Assembly: GCF_002727185.1 (NCBI RefSeq)
Contig: NZ_NIZW01000029.1
Coordinates: 1 to 64,000, forward strand
Reading direction: 5' to 3'
Source of the DNA: Rhodopirellula bahusiensis
Lineage (GTDB): Bacteria > Planctomycetota > Planctomycetia > Pirellulales > Pirellulaceae
DNA: 64,000 bases
The position numbers and the translations under genes are program-made. Below are positions 1 to 8,841 of the stretch, in pieces. The first letter of the stretch is position 1; every line of letters starts with the position of its first letter. The notes beneath the pieces are model-generated. The model was not told the DNA's origin. It did no database searches and saw only the letters and a program-made list of their open reading frames with translations.

Positions 1-90
1 ACCCACTGACTGGCGAGCCGTATGCGGGAGAACCGCACGTACGGTTCTGAGGGAGGGGAGTCCGGCTCAACCGGACTTCCCTACCCCTAT
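1..90 (+). mobile_element. 3' end of a group II intron (domains V and VI)
   Basis: Positions 15-47 match group II intron domain V: GAGCCGTA at 15-22 pairs with TACGGTTC at 40-47, an inner GCGG/CCGC helix caps it with a GAGA-type loop, and the strand is fixed by the GAGC start. A second hairpin at about 53-85 (GGGGAGTCCGG with CCGGACTTCCC) fits domain VI, and the sequence just after it (to about 90) ends in a pyrimidine-rich stretch like an intron 3' end. The rest of the intron and any reverse transcriptase ORF lie outside the window. It is on the opposite strand to the thioredoxin-like gene that reads into it. The exact 3' splice point is inferred to within a few bases. Confidence 0.85.
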
Positions 91-613
91 CAGGTTGAGT
101 GGCTTCGAAACCACCGTTCAGCGAATGCGACGAATCAAGCAATTCGAGGAAGACCGGTTTGCTGATTCGTCCTGCTCGCCAATCCAACACATTTCCTTGT
201 GAGTCGCAAACGATGGTGACCGGCGGACCTTGAACGGCGTAAGTCGCCATGACCTCCGCGTTTTCCGGATCGCCCACGTCGATTGCTACCGGAACAAACT
301 CCGCATTGACCAATTCCTTCACCTGCAAATCGGCCCAAACTTGACGCTTCATGACCCGGCAGGGAACACACCAGTTGGCAGTGAAATAGAGAAGAATCGG
401 TTTGTCAGCCTTGGCTGCTTGCTGCTTCGCCGAGGCGTAGTCATTTGCCCAAGCAATCTCGTTCGCGGGAACGTAGAAGCAATGCCAAGCATAGCCCAGC
501 GACACCACAAGAAATGTCAGCCAGAAGCAACGCCAAAAATGAAACAGGGGCTTTGGCTGCGGGCTTGGATCCATCGATTCAACGGGCGGAAGGTCCGATT
601 TGGTGTCGTTCAT
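1..613 (-). CDS. Membrane-anchored thioredoxin-fold protein, 3' end disrupted by the intron
   Basis: The ATG at 613 opens a reading frame that runs off the window. Residues 1-25 are hydrophilic and Pro-rich, residues about 27-48 form one transmembrane segment, and the rest is a thioredoxin-like domain with the redox motif WCVPCRVMK, followed by a cis-Pro-like GPPVTI segment typical of the fold. It resembles the C-terminal domain of DsbD or thioredoxin-7-type proteins, so a periplasmic or membrane-facing dithiol/disulfide exchange role is likely. About 175 codons are native. Upstream of position 90 the frame is only the antisense of the intron and stays open, so the true C-terminus is either lost or lies beyond the intron. 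The preceding small gene (646-912) ends 32 bases upstream and may be cotranscribed. Confidence 0.8.
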   Translation of the reverse strand, partial: MNDTKSDLPPVESMDPSPQPKPLFHFWRCFWLTFLVVSLGYAWHCFYVPANEIAWANDYASAKQQAAKADKPILLYFTANWCVPCRVMKRQVWADLQVKELVNAEFVPVAIDVGDPENAEVMATYAVQGPPVTIVCDSQGNVLDWRAGRISKPVFLELLDSSHSLNGGFEATQPDRGREVRLSRTPLPQNRTCGSPAYGSPVSG

Positions 614-645
614 GATTGTTCTCGATTGACGGTCGGGTAAGTCCT

Positions 646-912
646 CTACCTGACCCCCGCCATTTTCCCTCGCTGCCCGACACCGATTTTCAAAAAAAGA
701 TCTTTCACGCATTGCCGATTCAGATCCGCCCGCAGTTCAGCGAACAAATCGTCGCCGCACTCCGCCCGATTTCGAAGGAGAATCGTGGGCGAATCGGAAG
801 CAGGCGACGAGACATGGAGCATCGTTCCGCTCTGGCGGTCCAAAACTCGGTGCACCGGCGCGTGCAAAAGATAGCTCCGAAACTCGCTTCGGTCCCCGCC
901 ACCACGTGCCAT
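646..912 (-). CDS. Small hypothetical protein upstream of the thioredoxin-like gene
   Basis: An 88-residue frame that reads like real protein: segments such as FRSYLLHAPVHRVLD and DDLFAELRADLNRQC have alternating hydrophobic/charged spacing. There is no signal peptide, membrane segment or family I recognise. It sits 32 bases upstream of the thioredoxin-like start on the same strand. Overlapping frames on this strand (for example 720-1007) are also open, so the choice of frame rests only on composition and context. The start could be elsewhere. Confidence 0.4.
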   Translation of the reverse strand: MARGGGDRSEFRSYLLHAPVHRVLDRQSGTMLHVSSPASDSPTILLRNRAECGDDLFAELRADLNRQCVKDLFLKIGVGQRGKMAGVR

Positions 913-1165
913 TCGTAGACTGCATTAGACACTGAAGTTTGTCCAACCTCCGTCGGTTTGATGTTGCCTGAACTCACTTCGGTCAATGAGCTGGGGGGCA
1001 AGACCACTCTAGCGGCGTGTCATTTTCTGTACCTATATCGAACTCCAATTGGATGGGCATTCGGATGATCGAAGTCAACACTTTTAGGCGTCAATGGCAA
1101 GCGAAACTACCGAGCAGAACCCCGATTGATGTTGACCGATGAAGATGCGTTGACAAGGCTGTTTA

Positions 1166-2812
1166 CTAGATGTCGTTCAGGAAAATTTCTGCGGCGTTGC
1201 TTGTGCGGGTTTCAATAACGTTTCGGTCCCATCTCTCGTATGCGAGGACTTCAACGCTTCGTGGATAGTCCGTCACCCTTGCCTCCAAATACTTGGCTTT
1301 TTTTCGAGCCAAATCGAAATTCCCTGCCGACGAGTTCTTGCTTTTGCTCAAGAGGACCAGATTGCCAATTGAATTGACATACTCGTGCATGGAGTCTGCA
1401 TCATTCCACTCAAGCCAATCACTCCCCGACGCAGGATTTTGCGGAAGCACATGCTCAATTGACTTGGCATCAAAAAGCTTTAGCACATCGAACTCGCACG
1501 ATAGTAGTTCCAGCTTTAGCAACGCGTATTTGGCAAACCCGGCGCCGTAGATTTTGCCAGCGGATAAAGCCTCAATAATGGCGTCACGATTGTACGGCAT
1601 TTCACTCAATACGCCCTCGGCATTCGTTGCCGTGTCAATGGCCCCTAATAGCCTGGCATAGACGGCAAATCGCTCATCCTTTCGAACGCCGAGTACCCAT
1701 TGTTCCAAGTAGATCTTTTCTATCCTCTGGAGAAAGGATAGAATCGCGTCCTCGTCGTCAAAACGCTTGGCAAATTCCATTAAACACGCTCGCCACTCAG
1801 ACGCAGGAAACTCCTTGTCCATTACGTAGAGTAGTGAAATGAACTTGCGACCTTGGACAGATTGATCGGACACAAAGTCTCGATCGACAAATAGTGCAGC
1901 GTAAATCTTCGAATAACAGAACACCAAGTCAAAAAACGATTCTCCCTGCTGCAGTTTTCTCGCTTTGAAGATTCGTTTTTCGAACTCCTTGAGAAGATCT
2001 TGTTGGGGCTTGTCCTTTAGTAGGATGAGCCGAATATGGTGAAAGACACTCTCAAAACGTTTTTCCCCAAGTTCCTTCTCCAGTTCCTCCCATCTTTGTG
2101 CAAGACGACTCCTGACAGTGTCCTTCGATATAACATCTGGTGCAATGTTGAGTGATTTCAATACATCAATTCTGCGCAGTTGTTTGCCACGATCATTTAC
2201 AATAGTAAAGAGACGAAATGCGTCATCGAAGGTGGTTGCGGCGAGACAGATCACGACGCACTTTTGATTGATGAATTCAATGAGTAATTGCCTGTCTCGC
2301 TCCGAAAGATCTTCAATCTTCTCTCGGAAGACTTTAACAGCGCGAGCATACCGCCACTCCGGTTCCGGAAGATCTTTCTCACGCAGTTCCTGCGTAGTAC
2401 CGTTAAGAGCCACCACGAATTTATTGAATATTTCTCGATCCTTTACTTCAAGGCGGATCTTCCTTGGGATGTCGTCGACAACGTCAGGCTCTTGCACAAT
2501 CTTTTTTTGAATTCCGTTTTTGTGTTGTTCCGACTCAACTAAATCTCGAAGACAAGCAAGCAAAATTAGCAGCGAAGTCAGTCGCTGCTGACCGTCAACG
2601 ATGTCGTGGTTGCCTTGATCATCTTTTCTTTGGAGAACGATGGTTCCTAAGAAATACTCTTGTTCTCGAGAGGCTTCGATTAAGTCCGAGATCAGGTCGT
2701 GAAAATGATCGTCTTCCCAAGAGAATGGTCGTTGGTAGTCCGGAACTCGAAAAAAGAAATCGCGGCTTAACAGCTTCCCGATCTGTAGTGTCTCTCCCTT
2801 TAAATCTTGCAT
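1166..2812 (-). CDS. GmrSD-type DUF262/DUF1524 protein (restriction-like nuclease)
   Basis: A 548-residue protein. The N-terminal DUF262 domain carries the ParB-like motif IVDGQQRLTSL (about residues 70-80), preceded by FRVPDYQRPFSW, the usual start of this family. The C-terminal part has SIEHVLPQNP followed by GNLVLLSKSKNSSAGN, the His-Asn pattern of DUF1524 (HNH-like). Proteins with both domains include the type IV restriction enzyme GmrSD, which cuts modified phage DNA, and BrxU; a single-chain fusion is common. A defence role against modified DNA is therefore likely but inferred. It stands alone, is visibly AT-richer than neighbouring genes and lies between an intron insertion and a repeat cluster, which fits horizontal acquisition. 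The ATG at 2812 is preceded by an A-rich leader rather than a strong ribosome site. Confidence 0.85.
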   Translation of the reverse strand: MQDLKGETLQIGKLLSRDFFFRVPDYQRPFSWEDDHFHDLISDLIEASREQEYFLGTIVLQRKDDQGNHDIVDGQQRLTSLLILLACLRDLVESEQHKNGIQKKIVQEPDVVDDIPRKIRLEVKDREIFNKFVVALNGTTQELREKDLPEPEWRYARAVKVFREKIEDLSERDRQLLIEFINQKCVVICLAATTFDDAFRLFTIVNDRGKQLRRIDVLKSLNIAPDVISKDTVRSRLAQRWEELEKELGEKRFESVFHHIRLILLKDKPQQDLLKEFEKRIFKARKLQQGESFFDLVFCYSKIYAALFVDRDFVSDQSVQGRKFISLLYVMDKEFPASEWRACLMEFAKRFDDEDAILSFLQRIEKIYLEQWVLGVRKDERFAVYARLLGAIDTATNAEGVLSEMPYNRDAIIEALSAGKIYGAGFAKYALLKLELLSCEFDVLKLFDAKSIEHVLPQNPASGSDWLEWNDADSMHEYVNSIGNLVLLSKSKNSSAGNFDLARKKAKYLEARVTDYPRSVEVLAYERWDRNVIETRTSNAAEIFLNDI

Positions 2813-3536
2813 TTTTGTTTCATCACTCGTTGTTACGCGGCAGACCTAGCTTTGGAGTACTACCAGTTTACCGGATGGCTCAGTAACGAATAGCTCCAAT
2901 TAACCTTGGGTGTGCAATCGACCTAACAATGCCAAATTTTGCTTGTCCTTCGTTGATTTATTCTGGTTGAGCATCTGGTGGGCTGCGAAGTCCCGGAGGT
3001 GGGCGCAAACGCCTACTTGGTTAGACGAAGATCTTTAACCTGCCCGAGTGGCCGCACTGGAACTCAAGATGCATTTGGTTGGCCGAAACCGCTGCTGGTT
3101 CTTCGCTGCTCAAACGCACCGCGGTTGCATCGTCCGCTACCTCGAAGCGTTCGGCCGAAGTTGCTTCGATGTCTCGAAAGCGGAGACACCGACGCGCTGA
3201 AACAATTGCCAGGAACCTGCTCCGGTGGCCAATACCGGTGCGTGCGAGATCACGTGGGTTTGGGTGCGGAGGTGTGTTTGACCGACGCGGAGTTGGGTGG
3301 ATGGGAATCCGCCTGGGCTGGTGCAACTCCGCAAGATGAAAATGCTCTCACGACATCCAAACCGAAACGATGATGAACAGGAGAGCAGCGAGGGCGAATG
3401 TGAACATCAGCCCTCCACAGCCAATGGAACTGTCGGATCCGCTCACATCGCCGAAAAGATCGAAGTCGTCTAGCAAGGTGCGGACTCATTGGTGGGTGGA
3501 GCGAAAGGCCGAAGTCCGTGAAGGCTGTTTTATTTT
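2813..3536. other. Gene-poor stretch, possibly a decayed gene
   Basis: No convincing gene. Several short frames overlap one another on both strands. One minus-strand frame (3021-3326) has a plausible C-terminal half (RFRDIEATSAERFEVADDA, then FQCGHSGRLKIFV) but a composition-poor N-terminal half, so it may be the remnant of a gene broken by a frameshift. This is a weak reading. Confidence 0.3.
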
Positions 3537-3662
3537 AAGCAGGTACGCAGGTGTCATCGGGTATGTGAGCCGTTTGGCGTTAGCCACGGTTCCCACGCAA
3601 AACCGGGGCTAACGCCCAAACGGCTCACAAGGTGAAACCCAATCATTCCTGCTTACCTGCTT
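3537..3662. repeat. 126-bp palindromic intergenic element (type 1 core)
   Basis: A long imperfect palindrome. Outer arms: AAGCAGGTACGCAGG at 3537-3551 against CCTGCTTACCTGCTT at 3648-3662 (one mismatch). The inner arms start with GAGCCGTTTGGCGTTAGCC near 3566 and are matched by GGCTAACGCCCAAACGGCTC near 3606-3626, with a short loop. The inner core GGCGTTAGCC...CGGTT recurs at 20074-20134, so this is a dispersed family. No coding content. Confidence 0.8.
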
Positions 3663-3672
3663 CACCCGCAAC

Positions 3673-4126
3673 AGGTCGGCAAATGTCTTTCGGCATTTGA
3701 AATGTCTTGGCAAGCGTGGTTGCTTCCACGTCCAACCGGGGCGAACGCTGGACTGCCAAATGTTTGGTGTTGACGCGGAAGATGCGTTGTTGGTTTCTGT
3801 TCTTTCCTCCGCCCCAACGGGGCAGATCTAAGATAGCCCCAGGCATCGCCTGGGGTTTCGTTACGGAGATTCCGACACAAGCCCCAACGGGGCGGCCCTA
3901 AGAAAGACTCCCCAAAACCCGCTAGGACCGCCCCGTTGGGGCTTTGTAATCTTGGTCCCGCCAAACCCAGGGCGTTGCCCTGGGCTGGCGTAGGGCTGCC
4001 CCGTTGGGGCGAAGTCGAGGAGCAAAACCTCCGCAGCTTAAAACGCTGTCAACGCCAAACATTTCGCAGTCCAGGCTATCGCCCAAGCGGCATCACATGC
4101 TGATGCCCGAACATTCCTGCCGATCT
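3673..4126. repeat. Composite inverted-repeat element with CCCCAACGGGG hairpins
   Basis: About 450 bp bounded by diverged inverted repeats: AGGTCGGCAAATGTCTTTCG (from 3673) pairs with the complement of 4103-4126, and the stretch 3741-3778 (GGACTGCCAAATGTTTGG inside) pairs with 4044-4082. The interior contains four copies of the palindrome GCCCCAACGGGGC or its inverse (3811-3823, 3881-3893, 3930-3942, 3998-4010) and two CCCAGG...CCTGGG hairpins (3839-3855, 3966-3984). No ORF with coding character. It abuts the palindrome at 3537-3662. Confidence 0.7.
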
Positions 4127-4263
4127 GCTCAAACAGTTGACGGGGTCGCTGCCGACGAGAAGAGGCCCGCAGAAGGACTGTCTTGTCAGACTGATTCGAC
4201 TGATCTTCCCACCTGGAAGTTGGGCAAACCAACCTGAAGAACCATTCGTCAAACTCTTCCCGA

Positions 4264-4388
4264 TAAGGAACCATTCGGAAACAACTTCGGGATTCAAAAG
4301 GTAGTGGAAGGGCGCGAGCCCTCCGGTGACACACCGGGCGGTTCGCGCCGCTCCGCTACAGCCGAACTTGATTCCGAACGGTTCCTTA
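4264..4388. repeat. Palindromic intergenic element (type 2 core)
   Basis: Outer arms TAAGGAACCATTCGGAA (4264-4280) and TTCCGAACGGTTCCTTA (4372-4388) pair with one mismatch. Between them, 4302-4360 holds a core that begins GTAGTGGAAGGGCGCGAGCC and ends GCGCCGCTCCGCTACA. The same core, inverted, lies at about 6997-7057 with unrelated outer arms. From 4390 to 4669 I see no gene. Confidence 0.75.
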
Positions 4389-4669
4389 CGGCACCGCTAT
4401 CGCGCGCGGGAACCCGCGGCTGGTTTTCACTCCCCGAAGTCAAAGCGTTTCGTATCTTCCGACTGGCCTTCGACCGGTTTGTCCTCGGCTGCTTTGGATC
4501 CATGTTGGCTGTGGAGGATCATCCGTCGACATTCTGGACAAAGCGAGTCCAAATCACTCGGCCAATTTCCTACGGAGTCAACGCGATGCGTTGGTTCCAG
4601 GAAATGAAAGAGACGACGACACTGCTGGCAATTGTTGAACGGCATCCTTTCATTGTAGCGGGCCGCTCA

Positions 4670-5296
4670 CTACTTCAACCGGATCAGGACTTCGTTGCGA
4701 CGCAGAGCCGCGGGAGTGAAGGGCGGATCGTAGGAAGCGGCTTCGACTCCGCTAGTGTTGTTCGACTCATCGTCTTCGTTGACGGCTGCGGTCAGACCCT
4801 TGGTCTCCATCCAGGCTCGTAGTTTGGCTTCGGATTCCTTGGCGAGCTTTTTGTCCAACTTGCCGGGGAATCGGAGCACGGCAAAGCGTCCGCCGGCTCG
4901 TTTGCGGACATCGACGTTGGGACCGGTTGGTGAGGGAACGCCTTCGACCGCGACTTCCTTGGGCATCACAAATCCCATCTGGACTTCGGAATCGGCTTGG
5001 TCGTTTTCCATGAAGACGGGAGTCGTCATGGAGATCTTTTGCTCGGCTTCGTTGGCTCCCGAGATGTAGCGAAAGAGCTTCATGAAGCTGCCGTCTCGGC
5101 CTTGAGCATCGATCTTGGTTTTCGTTGCGACCAGCATCAGATCGGGATACTCGCGGATTTCGAACTCGCCGTCGGACTCGATGACTTTGTATTCCGCCGA
5201 TTCGTAACCCGCTCGCGTGGTTCGGCTCAGCAGGAACACTCCGCCGGTGACCAAAACGGCGATCGTTGCGACAGTCATGATTTTTCGACGGGACAT
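4670..5296 (-). CDS. SOUL-family heme-binding-like protein
   Basis: A 208-residue protein with an N-terminal membrane anchor or signal segment (VATIAVLVTGGVFLLS, residues 8-23). The SOUL signature follows: EYKVIESDGEFEIREYPDLM, then KLFRYISGANEAEQKISMTTPV (split here for brevity), then FVMPKE and RFAVLRFPGKLDKK. SOUL/HBP domains bind heme or hydrophobic ligands; in bacteria their role is poorly defined. It is probably exported or membrane-tethered. It is about 115 bases downstream of the SDR-type gene on the same strand, so joint transcription is possible but not required. Confidence 0.85.
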   Translation of the reverse strand: MSRRKIMTVATIAVLVTGGVFLLSRTTRAGYESAEYKVIESDGEFEIREYPDLMLVATKTKIDAQGRDGSFMKLFRYISGANEAEQKISMTTPVFMENDQADSEVQMGFVMPKEVAVEGVPSPTGPNVDVRKRAGGRFAVLRFPGKLDKKLAKESEAKLRAWMETKGLTAAVNEDDESNNTSGVEAASYDPPFTPAALRRNEVLIRLK

Positions 5297-5412
5297 CGGA
5301 TTGCCTTTTGTCTGCGCTGGTTGATGGCGACAGATCGGAAAGCGAATCGTCGGCCAATGAACGATAGATGGCTGGCTAGTTCGATCGAATCGAGCTCGTT
5401 CAACACGGGAGG

Positions 5413-6870
5413 CTACCCCCTAACGTTTTTCGCGATTCCGCGAAGCATGACGGGGAAGACGAGGCCGTGCAGCGGCAACACCGCGTACCAATAGGCGAGT
5501 CCCAGCAAGCCCTTGGGACGGAACCTTGCGGTCATGACGACTTGTGTTGTTTCTGCCCCGGACGGTTCCAACTGGAAGTCGAGTTCCGCTTCGCCGGGCA
5601 GCTTCATTTCGGCTCGCAAGGTCAGGCGTTCGTTGGGAACCAGTTTCGTGACTCGCCAAAAGTCGACCGCTTCGCCGTAATGCAAATCACGCGGATGGCG
5701 GCGGCCTCGTCGTAGACCGGGACCGCCGATCGCTTGATCCATCCAACCGCGAACTTGCCAGAGGAAACCGGCGCCCCAGTATCCATTGGCTCCGCCGATC
5801 GATCGAATCTCCGCGAAGGTTTGCTCCACAGAACCTTCGACCGTGATTTCGCGACGGTCGGTCAACGTCGTTCCCCCGGACCAGTCTGGATCGCCCGGGA
5901 TTTTGCCCGCGGTGGACCAGCGTGTTTCGATATCGCCTTGTTGCGTTTTACCCAACGCGGCTTCGATCGCGGCTTCGATGCCCAGGCATTCACCAGGCAT
6001 CAATCGCACCGCGTCATCATTCCGGCACACGGTGCGGTTCTTCAATCCTTCGGCGAGTGGTCGGGCGATGCTGCTGCTGACCGGCGTCACCAAACCGATC
6101 CAGAGGCTGCTGAGGTAAGGAGTCAAATCGGGAACCGGCAAAATGATTCGGCGACGCAGTTTCAGCTTCTCCGCCATCACCTGCATGACATTGCGATACG
6201 ACATGACGTCGGGGCCGCCGATGTCCAAGGTCTTGCCGGCCGTTTCGTCCACATCCAAACAAGCGACGAGGTAGCGAAGGACGTCACGAATCGCGACGGG
6301 CTGGGTTTCGGTTTTGACCCACTTGGGAGTGACCATGATCGGCAAACGTTCCACCAAGTATCGCAGCGTTTCAAAGGATGCGGACCCGGAACCGATGATC
6401 ATCGCGGCGCGGAACACGGTGGTGGGCACCCGGCCGGATTGCAGGATTTCTCCGACTTCGTGTCGACTGTCGAGGTGTTCGGAAAGGTCCGCACCCAACT
6501 CGCCCAGCCCACCGAGGTAGATGATTCGTCGACACGAAGATTCCTGGGCGATGTCTCGGAAACCGGTCGCTAGCTCACGGTCTCGCTGAGCGTATTCACC
6601 CTTGGCGGACTGCATGGAATGAACGAGGTAGTATGCCACATCGATGTTCTCGAGAGCACGTCGAGTGGCCTCGGTGTCTTCCAGTTCGCCTTGGACGACG
6701 GTGAGTCGCTCGTGTTGTCCCCAAGAAAACTTGGTCAGCTTTTCGGGACTTCGTACGAGGCAAGTCACCTGGTAGCCCTCTTCCAGCAACCGTCTGGCCA
6801 GGCGTCCTCCGACATAGCCGGTGGCACCGCAAACCAGGATGCGTTCGTTGCGAGAAGCAGATTCCGACAT
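5413..6870 (-). CDS. NAD(P)-binding SDR-type protein with DUF2867 domain
   Basis: A 485-residue protein. The N-terminus has the Rossmann motif VCGATGYVGGRLARRL (residues about 13-28) and the NmrA/atypical-SDR pattern VTCLVRSPEKL; AYYLVHSM and IIYLGGLGELGADLS follow. The C-terminal half (from about residue 330) has SVEQTFAEIRSIGGANGYWG and VDFWRVTKLVPNERLTLRAE, typical of DUF2867. This two-domain arrangement is common and usually annotated as an SDR oxidoreductase or nucleoside-diphosphate-sugar epimerase-like protein; the substrate is unknown. The start ATG at 6870 precedes a 100-base spacer to the palindromic element at 6970. Confidence 0.85.
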   Translation of the reverse strand: MSESASRNERILVCGATGYVGGRLARRLLEEGYQVTCLVRSPEKLTKFSWGQHERLTVVQGELEDTEATRRALENIDVAYYLVHSMQSAKGEYAQRDRELATGFRDIAQESSCRRIIYLGGLGELGADLSEHLDSRHEVGEILQSGRVPTTVFRAAMIIGSGSASFETLRYLVERLPIMVTPKWVKTETQPVAIRDVLRYLVACLDVDETAGKTLDIGGPDVMSYRNVMQVMAEKLKLRRRIILPVPDLTPYLSSLWIGLVTPVSSSIARPLAEGLKNRTVCRNDDAVRLMPGECLGIEAAIEAALGKTQQGDIETRWSTAGKIPGDPDWSGGTTLTDRREITVEGSVEQTFAEIRSIGGANGYWGAGFLWQVRGWMDQAIGGPGLRRGRRHPRDLHYGEAVDFWRVTKLVPNERLTLRAEMKLPGEAELDFQLEPSGAETTQVVMTARFRPKGLLGLAYWYAVLPLHGLVFPVMLRGIAKNVRG

Positions 6871-6969
6871 GAACTGAACCGGGTTCAGGAGACTGGAGTT
6901 TGTGCGTTGTGACGTGCGATTCTTTTCGCCGCAGTTTGTTCGCGGCCGTCAACGCTCTGCAGAAAGGTT

Positions 6970-7080
6970 AGCAACGCGTGAACAATCAGTGACGATGTTA
7001 GCGGTGTGGCGCAAGCCGCCCGGTGAGGAACCGGAGGGCTCGCGCCCTTCCGCTACATCACTTATTGTTCACGCGTTGCT
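6970..7080. repeat. Palindromic intergenic element (type 2 core), inverted copy
   Basis: Perfect 17-bp outer arms, AGCAACGCGTGAACAAT at 6970-6986 and its complement at 7064-7080. The inner core (about 6997-7057) is the reverse complement of the core at 4302-4360, with segments GGCGCAAGCCGCCCGGTG and ACCGGAGGGCTCGCGCCC. It lies between the divergent SDR-type gene and recQ and would form a very long hairpin. Confidence 0.8.
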
Positions 7081-7224
7081 TCGCGGGAGGAACAGGTGGC
7101 GACATGGTTCATCCACAGAAAGGATCCGCCGGTTGCCGGGGAGTTGGCACGGGCTTTGCGAAGTTGGCTGACCATGTGCCGCTCGTCGGCGTCTGAATCG
7201 CCGCCAGCCTCCTACTGTTCTACG

Positions 7225-8679
7225 ATGGATCTTCTCGCTCACCTCGATCGTTGCTTCGGGTTCCAATCCTTTCGTCACGGTCAACGCGAGGCTTGCGAGT
7301 CGATTGTGGCTGGCAAGGACACGATTGTGTTGATGCCAACCGGGGCTGGCAAAAGTCTGTGTTACCAACTGCCTGGCATTTTTCGCGATGGAGTGACGTT
7401 GGTGGTCAGCCCGTTGATATCGCTCGCGAAAGATCAGGCGGAACATCTGAAGGAGGCTGGTCAGCCAACGGTCGTGCTCAACAGCACCCGGACGGCGAAA
7501 CAGATCGAGTCCGCTCGTTCAAAGATCTCGGCGGGAGAGGTCAAGTTCGTTCTCACGACGCCGGAACGACTTCAGAAAACCGACATCTGCGAATTGCTCG
7601 CGGGCGTGGGAGTTGGTTTGATGGTGGTCGATGAGGCTCATTGCGTCAGTCAATGGGGGCACGACTTTCGTCCGGACTATTTGTGCTTGCCATCCATTCG
7701 CGAGCGGTTGGGCAATCCGCCGCTGGCCGCGCTCACCGCAACCGCTTCGGAACGGACACTCGATGAAGTGCGATGCTCGCTGCGTTTGAACGATCCAACC
7801 ATTGTTCGAACCGGAATCGACCGACCCAACCTTCGAATCGAAGTCGTTCGCTGCTACTCGGCGGAGGACAAGTTGAAGGAATTGCATCGTGCTCTCGAGA
7901 TCGAGGGCATGCTGGAACGCACCGAGCCAGCGATTGTCTATTGCGGAACGACCAAGACGGCTGACCAGTTGGCGAAATCATTCGGTGGATTGTGCTACCA
8001 CGGCAAAATGCGAAAGGCCGAGCGTGCGGAAGCCCAAGAGCAGTTCATGAATGGTCGCCCGAGCGTGATGTTTGCGACCAACGCATTTGGATTGGGAATC
8101 GACAAGCAGGACCTCCGACAAGTCATCCATGTTGAGTTGCCGGGTTCGTTGGAGTCGTACTATCAAGAGATGGGACGAGCCGGGCGAGATGGCAAGCGAT
8201 CGCGTTGCACGCTGTTGTATGACCCGTCCGATGTGGATCTGCGGAAGATGTTTGCGGGCGGGATGATGGAGGCGAGCAAGATCATGACGGCGCATCACAC
8301 GCTGGTTCGCGGAGTCAACGAGATTGGCAAAGACGGCGAGGTGGCTTTGTCGAAGCTGGCCCCGATCAGTCCGCTCGGCCGCGTCACGTTGAAGAACTGT
8401 TTTCAGTTGTTGTCGTCTCGCGGCATCGTTGCTCCCGCCGGACGAGGTCGATGGCGTTTGATTGTCGAAGAACTCGAGCACCGTATGGCTGATCGGCTGG
8501 AGGAAGCGACTCGGGTGAGATCCGAGGATCGCCAGGTGGCGCTACGTGAGATGGTGGAGTTTGCCGAGTCGTCCAGGTGCCGGTGGCAATCGCTTCGTGA
8601 ACACTTTGGCGTCAGCGAAACGACGGGCTCGGATTGTCTGTGCGATCAGTGTGGAACTGTCGCGTCCGCGAGTGCTTGA
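7225..8679 (+). CDS. recQ: RecQ-family ATP-dependent DNA helicase (short form)
   Basis: A 484-residue 3'-5' helicase from the ATG at 7225, which starts MDLLAHLDRCFGFQSFRHGQ, the family's aromatic/Q-motif start; an in-frame GTG further upstream (7096) only adds composition-poor residues. Motifs in order: PTGAGKSLCYQLPG (Walker A), VVDEAHCVSQWGHDFRPDY (DEAH box), ALTATA, YCGTTKTAD, NAFGLGIDKQDLRQV and YYQEMGRAGRDGKRS. The C-terminus has a partial RQC zinc motif (SDCLCDQCG), and there is no HRDC domain. This makes it shorter than E. coli RecQ and like many secondary bacterial RecQs acting in recombination and fork repair. Confidence 0.92.
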   Translation: MDLLAHLDRCFGFQSFRHGQREACESIVAGKDTIVLMPTGAGKSLCYQLPGIFRDGVTLVVSPLISLAKDQAEHLKEAGQPTVVLNSTRTAKQIESARSKISAGEVKFVLTTPERLQKTDICELLAGVGVGLMVVDEAHCVSQWGHDFRPDYLCLPSIRERLGNPPLAALTATASERTLDEVRCSLRLNDPTIVRTGIDRPNLRIEVVRCYSAEDKLKELHRALEIEGMLERTEPAIVYCGTTKTADQLAKSFGGLCYHGKMRKAERAEAQEQFMNGRPSVMFATNAFGLGIDKQDLRQVIHVELPGSLESYYQEMGRAGRDGKRSRCTLLYDPSDVDLRKMFAGGMMEASKIMTAHHTLVRGVNEIGKDGEVALSKLAPISPLGRVTLKNCFQLLSSRGIVAPAGRGRWRLIVEELEHRMADRLEEATRVRSEDRQVALREMVEFAESSRCRWQSLREHFGVSETTGSDCLCDQCGTVASASA

Positions 8680-8841
8680 GGGGCTGGTGGGAGACGCGTT
8701 GAAACCGGCGGCCGGTTTTCTTTTGCAGCTGCCATTGTGCGGTTGGCTGGAACGGCATATAGGCATTGTCCAAACACTTCTCAACCCAGGTGTTGTGGTC
8801 TTCCAACACGAAGGCCGCAGCCGCTTCCGCCAGTCCAGTTC

